Positions 1 through 11,740 of a DNA stretch of 64,000 nucleotides are shown here, piece by piece. The stretch is taken from the NCBI GenBank assembly GCA_013397075.1, contig VWZS01000907.1, positions 62,549 to 126,548 on the forward strand, read 5' to 3'. Numbering within the stretch: the stretch's first letter is position 1; the number at the start of each line of letters is the position of its first letter. The position numbers and the translations under genes were made by a program. The stretch is from Rhabdornis inornatus. Lineage: Eukaryota; Chordata; Aves; Passeriformes; Rhabdornithidae. Under the pieces are notes generated by a model. It was not told the DNA's origin. It did no database searches and was given only the letters and a program-made list of their open reading frames with translations.

Positions 1-3000
1 TTACGTACTGAACATCTATTTTAATTGATTGCTTTAATCTATGGAAGTTCTAGGTCTGTTTTGAACTCCAGGATTAAAAATATCTGCACTTATCAAAGAT
101 AAAGGTTTATCAGATACAAAGATTGCTGTCCATTCAGCCTATATGGTTAATTCCACATTCCTTTCTTCTTTCCTCCAGTGAGCTCTCTGCAATACAGGAA
201 AGTCAGTAAGGACAGAAAAATCTTTTGTTTCAGTATATCTTCCAACAGCATGAGGTTAGGAACCTGCTGCTCAGACCTGGGAGAGGGGAGTGCATCCCAT
301 CACTGCTTGGTGAAACACAGAATGCTGATCATGCTGACTATTTGAAGTATCAAATCTCCAGTATAACAATAATCATAGGGAGAAGAGCTCACAGCACTTG
401 GTTTTTTCTTTCACAGGAACCCATGTGAATGGGTACAGGCTACTTATACATGGGATCAAAGGCAAGTGAAAATCAATCATGGTAACGTTATTGATTGAAG
501 CTGTATTTACAGTCATCTTTCACTGGCATTTTTTGTGTAACCTTTAGACATCAAAGGCTGGTCACACATGGAAATAGGCTGCACAAGCTCTTTATAAAGC
601 TCTCTTAGGATAAAATTTATAACCCTCTGGAAATCTTTGTTGGTAGATAGCTAAAACACAAGAGGGGAGAAAAAAGGTTTATCCTTTATGCACTTTCAAA
701 ATAAAATCTCTACTAATATATGCTATGTCCTAGGAGAGCCCCCTTCCAATGCCATCAGCCTGGAAAACACAACATTGCTTCAGTTACGGCTGCTCATAAT
801 TCTTTGCTAAAGAGAGATTTTCGTGTAGTGTGTGCTAACAACTGAAACCAGCAGTACTTACTAATCATGGGCTATTTTTCTCTCTGAACTCCGCTTCTCT
901 GTTGCCATATTTCTTTCCATCTCCTTTCTTTAATTTTCATCTACCACCACCTATTCTTATTTCCCCAAGTCACTTGATGTACAGCATTCCAATAAATCTT
1001 TGCTGAAAGGACTAAACCCACAGTGCCTCACAGATTCCTGCTGCAGTTTGCAGGGCCTTCATTTCACAAGCACAAACATGGTGATGGAACGGGTCATCTT
1101 ATATTTCATTTCACTGCTCCTAGGCCAGGAAACAAGCAGGGTTTGCTGCACCCACTGCAGGCTTGCTCATCTCTGTTGGTCTCACACTTCCCCGGTGTCT
1201 GTGTAGGATGTAAGACACTCACAGTCACCTGTCCAGTTATTTGTGCACAGATTTCATGGCAACAGGTGAAAGCGAGGATTGTAATAAGCACTTTTTCCTT
1301 TCCTTCCTTCAAGAGCTGAATATTGCAGAAATACAATGCTGGGGATGAAACTTTACGTTTTTACCAGCATGACCCTGTTTGATCTCCTAAACTTTCAGAA
1401 TGTTTATAGAAAGCTCATAAAATTACTTCAGATGACACAGAGAGATTTTGTGTCAAAAAGGAAGGAAGAGGTATATTGTTTTACCTGCAATTTGAGCATA
1501 TTTCATGTGGGAATCATTGACAGGCAAAAAACATTGATGCTCTTGATGCTATTTTCAGTCATTTGTTTTGAACTAGAACAATACTTTGGACGTGACGAAA
1601 AATCTATTGACTTTATTTGAAGAAGTCTTATAGATCACCATGAGCTTTCAACCAGATATTTCAGTGTCATGAAAAGGAGGAATTGTCTAAAGTTCCTCGT
1701 GCAGGTCAGCCCAATACTTCCTCCAGAGGGGGAATTGATAATGTTACAAGCTCAGACAAAATTTAACAGAGGATGAGCTGGAAGAAACGAAGCACCAGTT
1801 CCTACCAGTGTTGGTTCTTGCTAACCTGAGAACATCATCATCCTATTTAATGCTTCCATTTCTTCCCATGTTTATTTCCAACCTAAAATGTTTCTCATCA
1901 GTTACAGAAAATCAGTTACAGAAACATATCGCTGAAAATCACAGGATTAATTCTCATTTACTTCCCTGAAAAACCTTCAAACTGTAAGAGAGAACAGGGG
2001 AACAAGATGTTGAACTAGATTTCCTTATCTTTGTCTGAATGACAAATGCTCTGATGTTTGCTAAACCCTCCAAAATCAGAAAAGAAACTTGTGAAATATT
2101 CAATGTATGAAATCGATTAACATTCAGAAATTTGAAATAAATTTTTTGACAAGATGGGTCATACTGTCAAATTTTCAGAAAAATGTACTCTTCACTGTGA
2201 AATTCAACCAAAAATATAGGACACCTCCTGTGGAAAAAACCCTTTTAACAACATGTATTGAGGCAAGAAAAGTCTGGGTTAAATGTCCTGCTGTTTAAAC
2301 AAAATTAAGCCTGCACAGCAGAAAAGGTTGGTGAAGGAAAGTAAAAGTTCACATAGGAAGCTGACAGAGTAAAAAGACCTCTTTCTTACATTTTCATCAT
2401 ACCTGGAGCTGTTTAAAGGCACAGGAAGCAGTCCACAAAACAAACACAGCGTCCTCAAGAGGTCTTTGCTTCCATTACTGTAGGCTAAATCATTGGAGAA
2501 CAGATGCGATTTTTACATATGCTTTTTTTCCCCCCGTGGAACCAGTTTTATTAACAATTTTATTAACTACTAACTACTGCTCTTATTCCAGTTTTAAAAT
2601 CTTCCTTGGATTTGTCTTTGCTCATCTTCCACATCTCTCTTTCCCAGCCCTGTCCTCATCCCACTCCAGACTTTGCCATGCTGCAGTGGGGCTGCCTTTC
2701 GCTGCAGCTTGAGCTTCACAGAGTGTGTCTTTGTGCACCACTTCAGCATCTCACTGATAACCACTTGTGAGGTCCCTGGCTGCCACATCTTTGCTGCTGC
2801 ACTTCTGCCTCGCTGTTATCAATTTCTGAACATTTATTTTTTTAGCTTGGGAAATCAATCTGAATGAGTTTACGCCTTAGATGAAATGGCACTGTGTTGC
2901 CCAAGTATTAATTTATCTTCCTATTTGGTTCAAGAGGCAAATCTGTTTGAGCAGTCTGATGAAATGTACTTAGAAGGAGGCTTGAATGTAAAATTGAAAC

Positions 3001-6000
3001 TGTAGGATAATACTTAAAAAGAAAGAAAAAGAAGGTTATCTGAATGAAAGAGACAAGTTCTTTAAAAGAAAGAACTGCTTAGGCCAGGTTATTTGATACT
3101 AGAGGTAATAAAGCATGAGAAACAAACTCTCATGCTGTATTATTTTAAATGACAATGGTAGGAGATAAAGAAAACGCATACATTGTCTGGAGGAAGGATG
3201 AATAGTCAGAGGAGACAATAACACACACAGAATTTCAGTTACATCATCACGTTATGAGCACTTTCAGTTTGTTCTTAAAACATAGAAATGAAACAGATAC
3301 TTCTTCCCAGTCTCTACTACTTCCAGGTCTGGTCATGGAAATTTGTGTCTGAATCCTAATTCCCTTCTGAAACCTCAGTATACTTTGCTTTTCACATCAT
3401 ATTTCTAAGGAAGGTCTAGGGTGGGATCTTTTTTCAAGCCAGTATTTGCAGCTGTGGTGTGGAGAAACTCTGGCCACTACATCTAAAGTAAGAAAGTTGC
3501 ACATGGAACAGCTCATCTCTGATGGTATTGTTTGTTTAAAGTCAATAACTGTCATTTGGGAAAAGAAGAGAAAAAGTCTCTGCCTTTTGTTTCAGCCTTT
3601 CCTTTTGCAGAAGAAAGGTTATTTGTGTTGTGGACCTACTACAGCTAAGCTGCAAATTGAACAGCGTATCATGGGGTCCTCAGCTATGTTTAACTTTCTT
3701 CGCTATTCATTACTTCCACTTTCAAGATACATACACAAACTTTAGTACAAAATCCAGCACATTCCTCAAATTTTGTTATACTTGAATCCTCTTCGATCTC
3801 ATAAATTCCCCAGTGTTCCTTTTGCTCTTTTTAGAAGATTTTGACCACTCCTCCATATATGTGTTCAATGGTCATAGCATCTTTCACTAAGGGCTTGACC
3901 AGAGAGGATGTGTAGGGGTCTTATAGGAAGAGTGAAGGAGCCACAATTTTGCAACATTCTAGAAGATCTAATTTTGATTTTTATTTCAAGGACTTGCAGA
4001 AGAATTTTGTATAACGTGGAAAAAGACTGTTAGTGTTCTGGAACACAGAAAGCGAAAAATGTATTTTAATTGTGGAATAGGAGACACCACTAAAACTTGC
4101 CTTCCTGTTAATTTTCTGCAATGCAGAGTTATGAAATGGTGCTGTTAGTGCAGCTAAATTTTGGGCCTAATCGATGCAAGTTTTTACCTGCAGGACTACA
4201 TATTATCAGGGAAATTATATCTTGTTGATTTTCATATTCCTATTTCATGCATCTTCACATCCTGCAGCATTCTTGCTCACAAATTAAACACCAGACTTTT
4301 GTTTGTTCAGCAACAGAAGCATGATCAAGAGTAAATGATTGTTTTGGGTGGCCAAGCATCCAGAGGAAGGAGAATGGACAGCTTCAGGCACAGCTATAAT
4401 CAAAAACATGATTGTCTAGAAATGACATTATTTCAAATGAAGCTCAGCTATCACCAGTCATTGTGAATTATGTCAGATCCTACTACTTTATAAGGTGATA
4501 GTATTGCTTAATCAACAGTGTTTTGAAAGGCAAGATGAACATTTTATTGGCTCATTTTTCTTGGATAATATTGACTCCTGGCTCAGAGGGATTTGGCTAT
4601 GATGTGGGCAGCAGGGAAAGCTTGTGGATCCCTGTTATGTCCTGTGTCTGGGCAACCTATGTGGAAATTGCTGCTGGTCAGGGTAGTAGTGCTTTCTACC
4701 CAAGTTCAGAGAAATTCTATCAGCTCTCCTCTAGCCTAGGTTGTCTGAAATCAGCTATGGACAAGGCTGCAGGTAATGAAACTGCCCTGTGTGGAGTAAA
4801 ATAAAAGACGTATTTCGTCTCAAAGAGAATCTGTGCTGTGTAGGTACAGGAGTGAATTACTGTGTTCTGCCTCAGGAAAAGCTATAACGGTTATCTACAG
4901 AAACAGGTGTTATTCTAATATCCTATACTAATAAATCTCTAGAAGTATGAAGCTGTCATCCTTTTTCAGCAGTCTCAAGCTGGCACTGATTCCTCCATGC
5001 TTATGAATGTACATTTTATCTCAAGATCATGTGGAGGGTTCCCTGTGCCAAACCAGAGATGTGGAAAGTTTAAGAATAGCAGGGCTGTCTCTGTAATCCT
5101 CCTGTGTTCTGAGATCTAGCAGTGACCCCATGGAGCAGGGACACTTCTGAGAAACAAGCATCACCATCTCCTCAGGGCTATTTTGGGCCCAAACACACCT
5201 CCATGATTTTGGTTTCCTTGACAGCCTCAGAGCGGGATTGTCAGCCTGGACTTGGATACCTGGGCAGACCTTTTGGGCTAATTTATTCCTTTACAACACA
5301 ATATATTATCTGGCTTTGCTGAAGTGAATGATGGCTGTTATGGTGGTCCTTGCTGAAGAAATTAGCAGAAATGTTTTTCAATGCATCAAGCAGCTGTAGA
5401 ATTATGGCACTAAACTAAGAGAAAAAGCTACGAACATTAAAAGTGTAAATTGGTAGTGATAGCCTTTATTATCCCTTCAGACACTAATAGCAATTTTATT
5501 AAACAGCTTCTTCAGTTGGCTGATCACATGAAGCACAGCAATTAGGAACTAGGTAAGATTCATCGCACAAACAAAAATCTCAGGGAAATTATTTGTTTAC
5601 TGTTTTCAGCATCTTTACAGAACAGAGCGATATTTTCAGTAGAGCTGAAATATGTAATATGAAAAACAGAGCCAGGGAAAAGACAAGTTCACACTGTTCT
5701 GAATATGCGCTTTGTCGTAACCAAAAATGTAGTCAAGCTAATTTTTAATTTGTAGGCATCTGTTCAGGGCTTGTGGTTGTCAAGAAAAAAATTCTAATCA
5801 AGGTATGTGCACACCTAAAGAGCACTGACAAGGAGAATGTCAAGGAGATATGAAAACAAATGTCCTAACAAGCCTACTTAATTTTGCACTAAACAAGATG
5901 CAAAAAACCCCAAAGCCTGGAAGAGGCCTGAACTGCAGATGGGCTGCTGTGAGTAATAAGAGTTGTGTTGTTCAGCAGTGGTTTAAACTTCCCTGAACCA

Positions 6001-8120
6001 AATTTTCCTGGGAGTGCTCACATGTCGGCACGGAGGAACAGAATCCAGAGGGATGCTGTAACCAGCAGCAGCAGGTGATGTGTGCTTGGACCCGATCCTC
6101 AGCAGCAGGTCAGCTTGGAGAGCAGGCTTGGCCCAGGTGAGCTGAGAGCACGCAGCACTCACTGCTCCTCTTTGCTGCCAGCAGACAGGACGTGGTTTGC
6201 TTTTCACCCATCCCATGTCCACCAAGTCGGCATCAGTTTTGAGTTGTCTGAGGATCAGCTTGTTTGGTGACCTTCGTGGCAGATCATAGCCTATCATGGT
6301 AGTGTTTGTTCTTCACCTGCTCCCAGCCAAGAGTGGAATAAACTCCGGTGAAGTTAATAGGAACAATGAATTTTGCAGAGATTGAACTCAGGGAGGCTCT
6401 TAAAGCAAAAGGCTTTGAAAGGGAGCAGAGGGAAGTTCAGACTGAGGGTTAGTTTGGCAGTGGGGAAAAACAGGCTTCTGCAATTAGTTCTAATGAATTA
6501 TAATAAACATAGGACAATATCTTCCTAGCTTTGCAAATTGAAGGGGTAATTAAATCTGGAATAAGCCACAGTTGAAACTCTGACTTAAATGCAAAGAATT
6601 ATTTATATTGTGAAGGTTGAGCTATGTCAGACTGTACAGCTGTCTTAGTGACCAAGGAAATGGTCATTAAATGAGCTAATAATAGCAGAAAGGGCAAGGG
6701 AATAATATTTCCTTTCAAAATAAACTAGGAATAATGTGTTGATGAGTCTTATGTTAGTACTAAGTAAATGAGGAGAAATTATAATTAAGAATAAAATAAC
6801 TAAAGAGCATGATATCTTGGAGGATGTCGGCAGGATTTCCATAGCAGAAATTTATGCCTGGTTGACCTCTTTTAATTCTTCAGAACTGCTTAGAAAAATA
6901 ATATATAATGGAGAATTAAGCTTCCAAAAATCTTTGAGCAAAGGCTTTCAAAAGAAGTAATTCAAGATTTTAATGATGCATAAGGTGAGATGTAAATTTT
7001 TCCTGCTGGATTAAGTGCCTCTACTGAGCTGTTGATCTATAAGGAAACTTCCAGGGAAAAATTAAAGCAATGGTTTATACAGTCAACACTAAGCAGAAGA
7101 GATGCAACTTGTATCAGCAAGAGGAGCTTTCTGCCTTCCTCTGTATAATTGCATCAGCTCCCTGTTACATTGGGGAAATTGATTACACCTGTTCTGTAAT
7201 TACTTGCAATATTTGCAATTTTCACACTTCCAATTATCAAATGATGCCTACAGCTGTTTTTATCTCAGGCAAACTCTACATCTCTGAACTTAATTTCTTC
7301 ATGCTGGTTATGTACCTGAGCCAACAGCAATCTGGAAAATTTGAGCTGCATTTTTTTTTTCTGAGAGAAGAGGAAAAAACCCCAATTTCTCCATTCTTAT
7401 GTTTTAAAATCCTCTTTCCTAGAGTTCTAGAAGCCCTATGTTTTCTCACCAGTAATTACAAATTACATCAATAGGTGGTTCTCCTTGGAACATCATGGCT
7501 CAATTTTGGGCAAATGATAGCCCTCTGAGAGTAAAGATGTGAATACTAATTGTTGCAGAGACCAGGCAGTCTGGTGTTCCTATGATCTGGCCTTTCTCTT
7601 CCCTTGGGCCCTGTAGTGGAGAGCTGTCTGTGCTGGAGTGAAAGACAAGATAGAGCTACTTTGGCATGATTAACCTTAACAAATAATCTTGTAAGATTGT
7701 TGTGCTGCTGTGATAACTCTCCTTTTATTTTTCTGGAGCACTGTAAATATATTAAATAAAGCCAATATCTTAAGACACTCTCCTCTTCTTATGATAAATT
7801 GTCTATTTATTCTCACTCTATATTCTGCCTGCTGGTCAAATTCTAAACCAGTTCCAGCAAGTATTGATATAGCTTTTTTTTAAAATTCAGTTTTGGGTAC
7901 TCCTGCTTCCCATAAGAGGAAGTCTAAACCAAACCTCTCTGAAATCCCACTTGAAATTGTTCAGTTGTGGGTTTTCTTTGGGTTGCTTAGCTCATAAGTT
8001 TTCTTTTAATTTTAAGAAGCTTCCTTCACGACTTCTTGGGAAAACTAATAACCTTCTGCAGTGAATTTTGTAGAGAATCATTAGCAGAGATTGGTTGCTT
8101 TGGATACAGAGGTACGTAGC
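1..8120. other. AT-rich unique DNA, no gene seen
   Basis: Reading both strands I see no coding exon, RNA gene or recognisable transposon here. Open frames are short (the longest is about 134 codons at 7070-7474, plus strand), are rich in Phe, Ile, Leu, Cys and Tyr as expected from random AT-rich sequence, and show no domain. A somewhat GC-richer patch lies at about 5930-6290 but has no CpG clustering. Old, strongly diverged repeats or conserved non-coding elements could be hidden here and would need alignment to detect. Confidence 0.6.
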
Positions 8121-8125
8121 CTACT

Positions 8126-8650
8126 TAAAAAAAAAAAGAAAAAAAGAAAAAAAACAGTAGCCATGCACAGACACAAAAAAAAAATAACCCAAAACAATTT
8201 GATTGCAGCTCAGAAATGAGAAGAAGCAAAATTCTTGTGTGACAGCACTCATTGCAATTAAAGATGAGGTAAAGAAAGACAAAAAAGCGAAGAGGTAGTA
8301 AGGTATTTTAAGGGCTGCTTCTACCTATATAAAGGCTGTAACATAATCCTCAGCAACAGCAACAAAACACAAAAAACCCCCAAAAAACCCAAAAAAAAAA
8401 AAATCGCAGAAGAAAACCAAAACTCCCCCCCCCCCAAAAAAAAAGAAAAGAAAAATAAAAGTAAAATACTTGAATGGTAAATAATGTGTAAGTAATGAAT
8501 CAATTTTTTCAAGTCCCTAGAACCTGAGTTTGTCATCCTTGTGGTTAAATGCCCTCCTGGGTACAGTGTTACATTTAAAAGTAACTTTGTCAGCTTAAGG
8601 GTTTTGTTTTTTTTTTTTCTTCTGTGTTTTTTTCCTGCTAGTTTTTTTTT
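8126..8650. repeat. A-rich / C-run / T-rich low-complexity cluster
   Basis: Several simple tracts lie close together: A-rich with scattered G at 8126-8154, an A10 run near 8176, an A/C-rich stretch at 8360-8460 that includes an uninterrupted run of 11 C at 8425-8435, and a T-rich tract at 8601-8650. The A-rich and T-rich blocks are complementary in composition and could pair as a loose foldback about 500 bp across. Open frames through this stretch are Lys- or Phe-rich artefacts of the tracts and are not genes. Confidence 0.8.
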
Positions 8651-8660
8651 CAAGCCATCA

Positions 8661-10442
8661 ACAATACAAAAAATGCAGAAGAGTGCACAAGAAAATGTAA
8701 GGCCTTGTGGAAACAAATTTCAGTGACAAATACACACAAATTGCAGGTGGCACCTGAGCTCACATTCGAGGTTCAACTCCCAGCATTGGTGGCACCTGTG
8801 CTGACAGCAGCAGTGGTCCAGGACACTTGTCACAGCACGTGGAGAGTGGGACGGAGAGAGGGGTGGCATGTCCACTTTGGGCAGTAAGGGCTCTAGGAAG
8901 CTGTGATGCTGGAAGTGGGATCTGCATTCACCCACCAGGACGGATGAAGTGAATTCAGGAGAGGCAATTTTCCCTGCTGGCAGCCTCTGATCAGAGGTGA
9001 GCCACCAGTGACTCAGCCGGGGGCTGGGCTGCTCCCCTCACAGCAAGAGTGGGTGGGTTCCCTCTGCCAGCTCTGCCAGGTTTCTCTGAAAGTATTTTCC
9101 ATTTCCAGTGCTCACCTGAAGAGTTAAACAGGGACACAACCATATTTCTGCTTTTGGTAGCACTTAATGATCCCCAAAACGCAAATAAAAGAGAGAGCTG
9201 CAGCTGTGTAAAAGTATTCCTGCTGCTATGTTACTAAGTACAAAGGGATGAATGTAAGGGCAGGAAGCCTCTGATTAAGAGCAGGTTTGTGTGGTGTATG
9301 TGACTCAAACTTTGACACTGTTTGAACTCAGTGCTGACTCAATCTTACCCCTGCCCATAAGGCTGAGTTTGTGCCTGAATGTTTCTTACATCCACGCTCT
9401 TTGAATCAAACAGGATGCAAAGCCCCTCAGATGTACAGATTTTTTAGGCTGGTATTTATGCTACTTACATAAAACTATGCTTTTAGGAAATACTACGTGG
9501 TACCCTAGACTCAAGAAAGTACAGATGAGTGAGAGATACTTGCCAGGACTGAGGACAAATTGAGTTAACTTACTGCTTCCTCTGTAGTTGCTGTACATCC
9601 TGTAGAACAAAGAATCAGACAAGGAAAATGAAGTATTTTTCTTTTTTGAACACAGATCTCTTTCACCTGTCTTTGTGGTTCCCACTCAATAATGACAACA
9701 ACATGGCTAGTGCCCTGGGCAGGAGGTGCAGTATTCCTGTGTACAAAAGACAAATGGAAATGGAAAGAGCTCAAGTGGTGCAGGAGATGGCCTTGGGCAA
9801 CTGTGTTTTATGACTTGTCTTTGGATGCCTACGTGCTATCAGACTACAAGTACTATAGATCTCATGTTTTCCATCATCTTGGTTGTTCTGCTTACATGGT
9901 ATATGTAACTTTGCTAAAAAATGAAATAATGTCAAGTTCAGACAGCCACAGGCAAGAAAGGTGAGAAAGGGAGATTTTGCCTTTAGCTAAACTATGCATA
10001 TAAAGGCCTGGAGAAAAGGATGTCTTGTTTCATCTTCCTCAGGCAAGTCTGACCAAGAACATTAAAATTCCCTCTGACACTCCAGGTTAGCCTGGGAGAG
10101 TTGGGCCTTAGAAGACTTAACTCCCCAAAACCACCAGCAATATGTGAATCCTGTGGAAAAAACAGGTGCTAGGAAACAGTGTCTTCTCTCCAGGAGCTGC
10201 TTGGCTGGTCTGTCCTTTGGCACTGTTTGTATATATTTCCATTGCAAGAAAAGCACCCAAAAAATAGCAGTTCCATGAGATGTGCATGTGCTGGATAAAG
10301 CTGCTTCAAGAAAGGCAGGTCTTGGAGGGGCTTGTTCCACAGCTGCAAGCAGGTTCCAGCAGCTACTGGCATGGCTTAGCCCTGCAATGACAACCACTGT
10401 CCTGGCCAGCACGACCCCTATTCATCCAGCCTACAGAACCCC
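8661..10442. other. Unique DNA, no gene seen
   Basis: There is a GC-richer block at about 8740-9080, including a TGACTCA (AP-1-type) heptamer near 9008, but no exon structure or CpG island can be made out. The remaining sequence is ordinary AT-rich DNA up to the CR1 fragment. Several overlapping short frames on both strands at 9460-9970 and 10060-10530 conflict with one another and have no recognisable domain. Confidence 0.55.
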
Positions 10443-10469
10443 ATGGCTCAGCTTGTACCTGAGAGTATT

Positions 10470-10661
10470 GAGAGACTTTTCACAGGGCCATGTAGAGACA
10501 GGACAAGGGAAGATGGTTTTAAACTAAAAGAGGAGAGTTTTAGATTAGATTTTAGGAAGACTTTCACTGTGAGGGTGGTGGAGCAGTGGAACAAGCTGTC
10601 CAAAGAAGTTGGGGGTGCCCCATCTCTGGAAGTGTTCAAGGCCAGGTTGGATGGGGTTTGA
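10470..10661 (+). pseudogene. CR1 ORF2 C-terminal remnant
   Basis: The plus-strand frame covering this stretch translates to the basic tail of CR1 ORF2, with recognisable short runs KLKEESFRLDFRK, VVEQWNKL and PSLEVFKARLDG, ending in a stop at 10659-10661. In the family this is the end of the endonuclease/reverse-transcriptase polyprotein, downstream of the RT domain. No start, endonuclease or RT catalytic region is present, so it makes no enzyme. An in-frame ATG at 10443 lies outside the element and is probably meaningless. Confidence 0.85.
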
Positions 10662-10763
10662 GCAACTTGGTCTGGTGGAAGGTGTCCCTGCCCATGGCAG
10701 GGGGCCTGGAACTAGGTGATCTTTAAGGTCCCTTCCAAACCAAGCCTTTCTATGATTCTGTGA
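10470..10763 (+). mobile_element. CR1 LINE fragment, 3' end
   Basis: This is the 3' end of a CR1 non-LTR retrotransposon in plus orientation. It contains the last part of ORF2, the short 3' UTR with the segments GGTGTCCCTGCCCATGGCAG and GGTCCCTTCCAAACC, and the terminal near-repeats TCTATGA/TTCTGTGA at 10749-10763. CR1 elements reverse-transcribe from this end and are usually 5'-truncated, so an insertion of about 290 bp is typical. The left boundary is set where similarity to the family begins (GAGAGACTTTT at 10470) and may be off by 10-30 bases. Divergence from the family sequence I know looks modest. Confidence 0.92.
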
Positions 10764-11144
10764 CACTGCAATTGTGCTGATGGGGTTCTCCAAACAGGGC
10801 TTCTGCCCAGGGCATTGCACCCTGGGACGGCTGAGCCTTTCACCTTTCTGTCTCAAGTGTTGCTGCACAGGATGGAGGCATCTTTCTAAGACCTCCTTTT
10901 AGAAGCATTTAGCTGTGAATAAGAACACATTAAAGCAGATAATTAAAGTCACTATTGTTGAGCTGTGAATGAAAAATCCTGAAGTTTTAAGAGCAAAATT
11001 TCTGAGCAGAAGTTTCAGCCAGTCATACTGGGGCCCTTAATGGATGTAATAAGCAAACATGAAAAGTCACTCTAAAATATAAAGTAAATGCTGAAATTAC
11101 TCATTCATAAAAACACTGAAGAAAAAAATATTTAAGCAGTTGTG

Positions 11145-11740
11145 TGTCATGGTTTAACCTCAGTCAGCAACCAAGTACCATGCAGCCACCCACTCACTCC
11201 CCCACCGGTAAGACTGGGGAAAGAATCAGAAGGACAAAAAGCCAGAAAACCTGTGGGTTGAGAGAAAGAGAAAGATACCTTCATAAGAAAAGCAAGTCAT
11301 GCACAGAGACAAAGCAAAAGAAGGAATGAATTCACTGCTTCCCACGGGCAGGCAGGTGTTCAGCCATGTCCAGGAGAGCAGGGCCCTGTCACATGTCATG
11401 GTTACTTTGGAATACAAATGCCATCACTCCAAAAGCCCCACTTTCTTCTTCTCTCCACTTTATATACTGAGCATGATGTCACATGGTCTGGAATATCCCT
11501 TTGGTCAGTTGGGATCGCCCATCCTGGTTTTGTCCCCTCCCAACCTCTCATGCACCCCAAACTTCTTCACCAGCATGACAGTACCAGGGGCAGAAAAGGC
11601 CTTTTCTCTGTGTAAACCCTGCTCAGCAGTAACAAAAACATCACTATATTATAAACCCTGTGTTCAGCACTAATCCAACACACAGCCCCATTCCTGCCTC
11701 TGTGCAGAAAATTAACTCTACCCCAGACAAAATCAGCACA
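11145..11740 (-). mobile_element. Solo LTR, ERVL-like endogenous retrovirus
   Basis: This is a complete 596-bp LTR on the minus strand, bounded by TG...CA. In minus orientation it starts TGTGCTGATTTTGTCTGGGG at 11740 and ends AACCATGACA at 11145. It carries a TATA box (see 11458-11468) and CT-rich downstream sequence as in avian ERVL-type LTRs. The bases just outside are TTGTG (11140-11144) and TTATG (11741-11745). They match at four of five positions, as expected for an old 5-bp target-site duplication. No internal gag or pol flanks it, so it is best read as a solo LTR left by recombination between two LTRs. Confidence 0.88.
11458..11468 (-). promoter_or_regulatory. LTR TATA box
   Basis: On the minus strand this reads AGTATATAAAG, about 270 bases into the LTR at the position of the U3 promoter. 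A TGTGACATCA sequence resembling a CRE/ATF site lies just upstream in the LTR sense (11473-11482). Both are intact by eye, so the solo LTR could still have minus-strand promoter activity; that is an inference. Confidence 0.55.

Noticed and set aside
8321..8716. 131-codon minus-strand frame rich in Phe, Leu and Lys
   Set aside because: It runs through the low-complexity A/C/T tracts, and its composition comes from them.
11299..11673. 124-codon plus-strand frame
   Set aside because: It lies inside the minus-strand solo LTR and is antisense to it; it resembles the frame noted in the other LTR and has no known protein.
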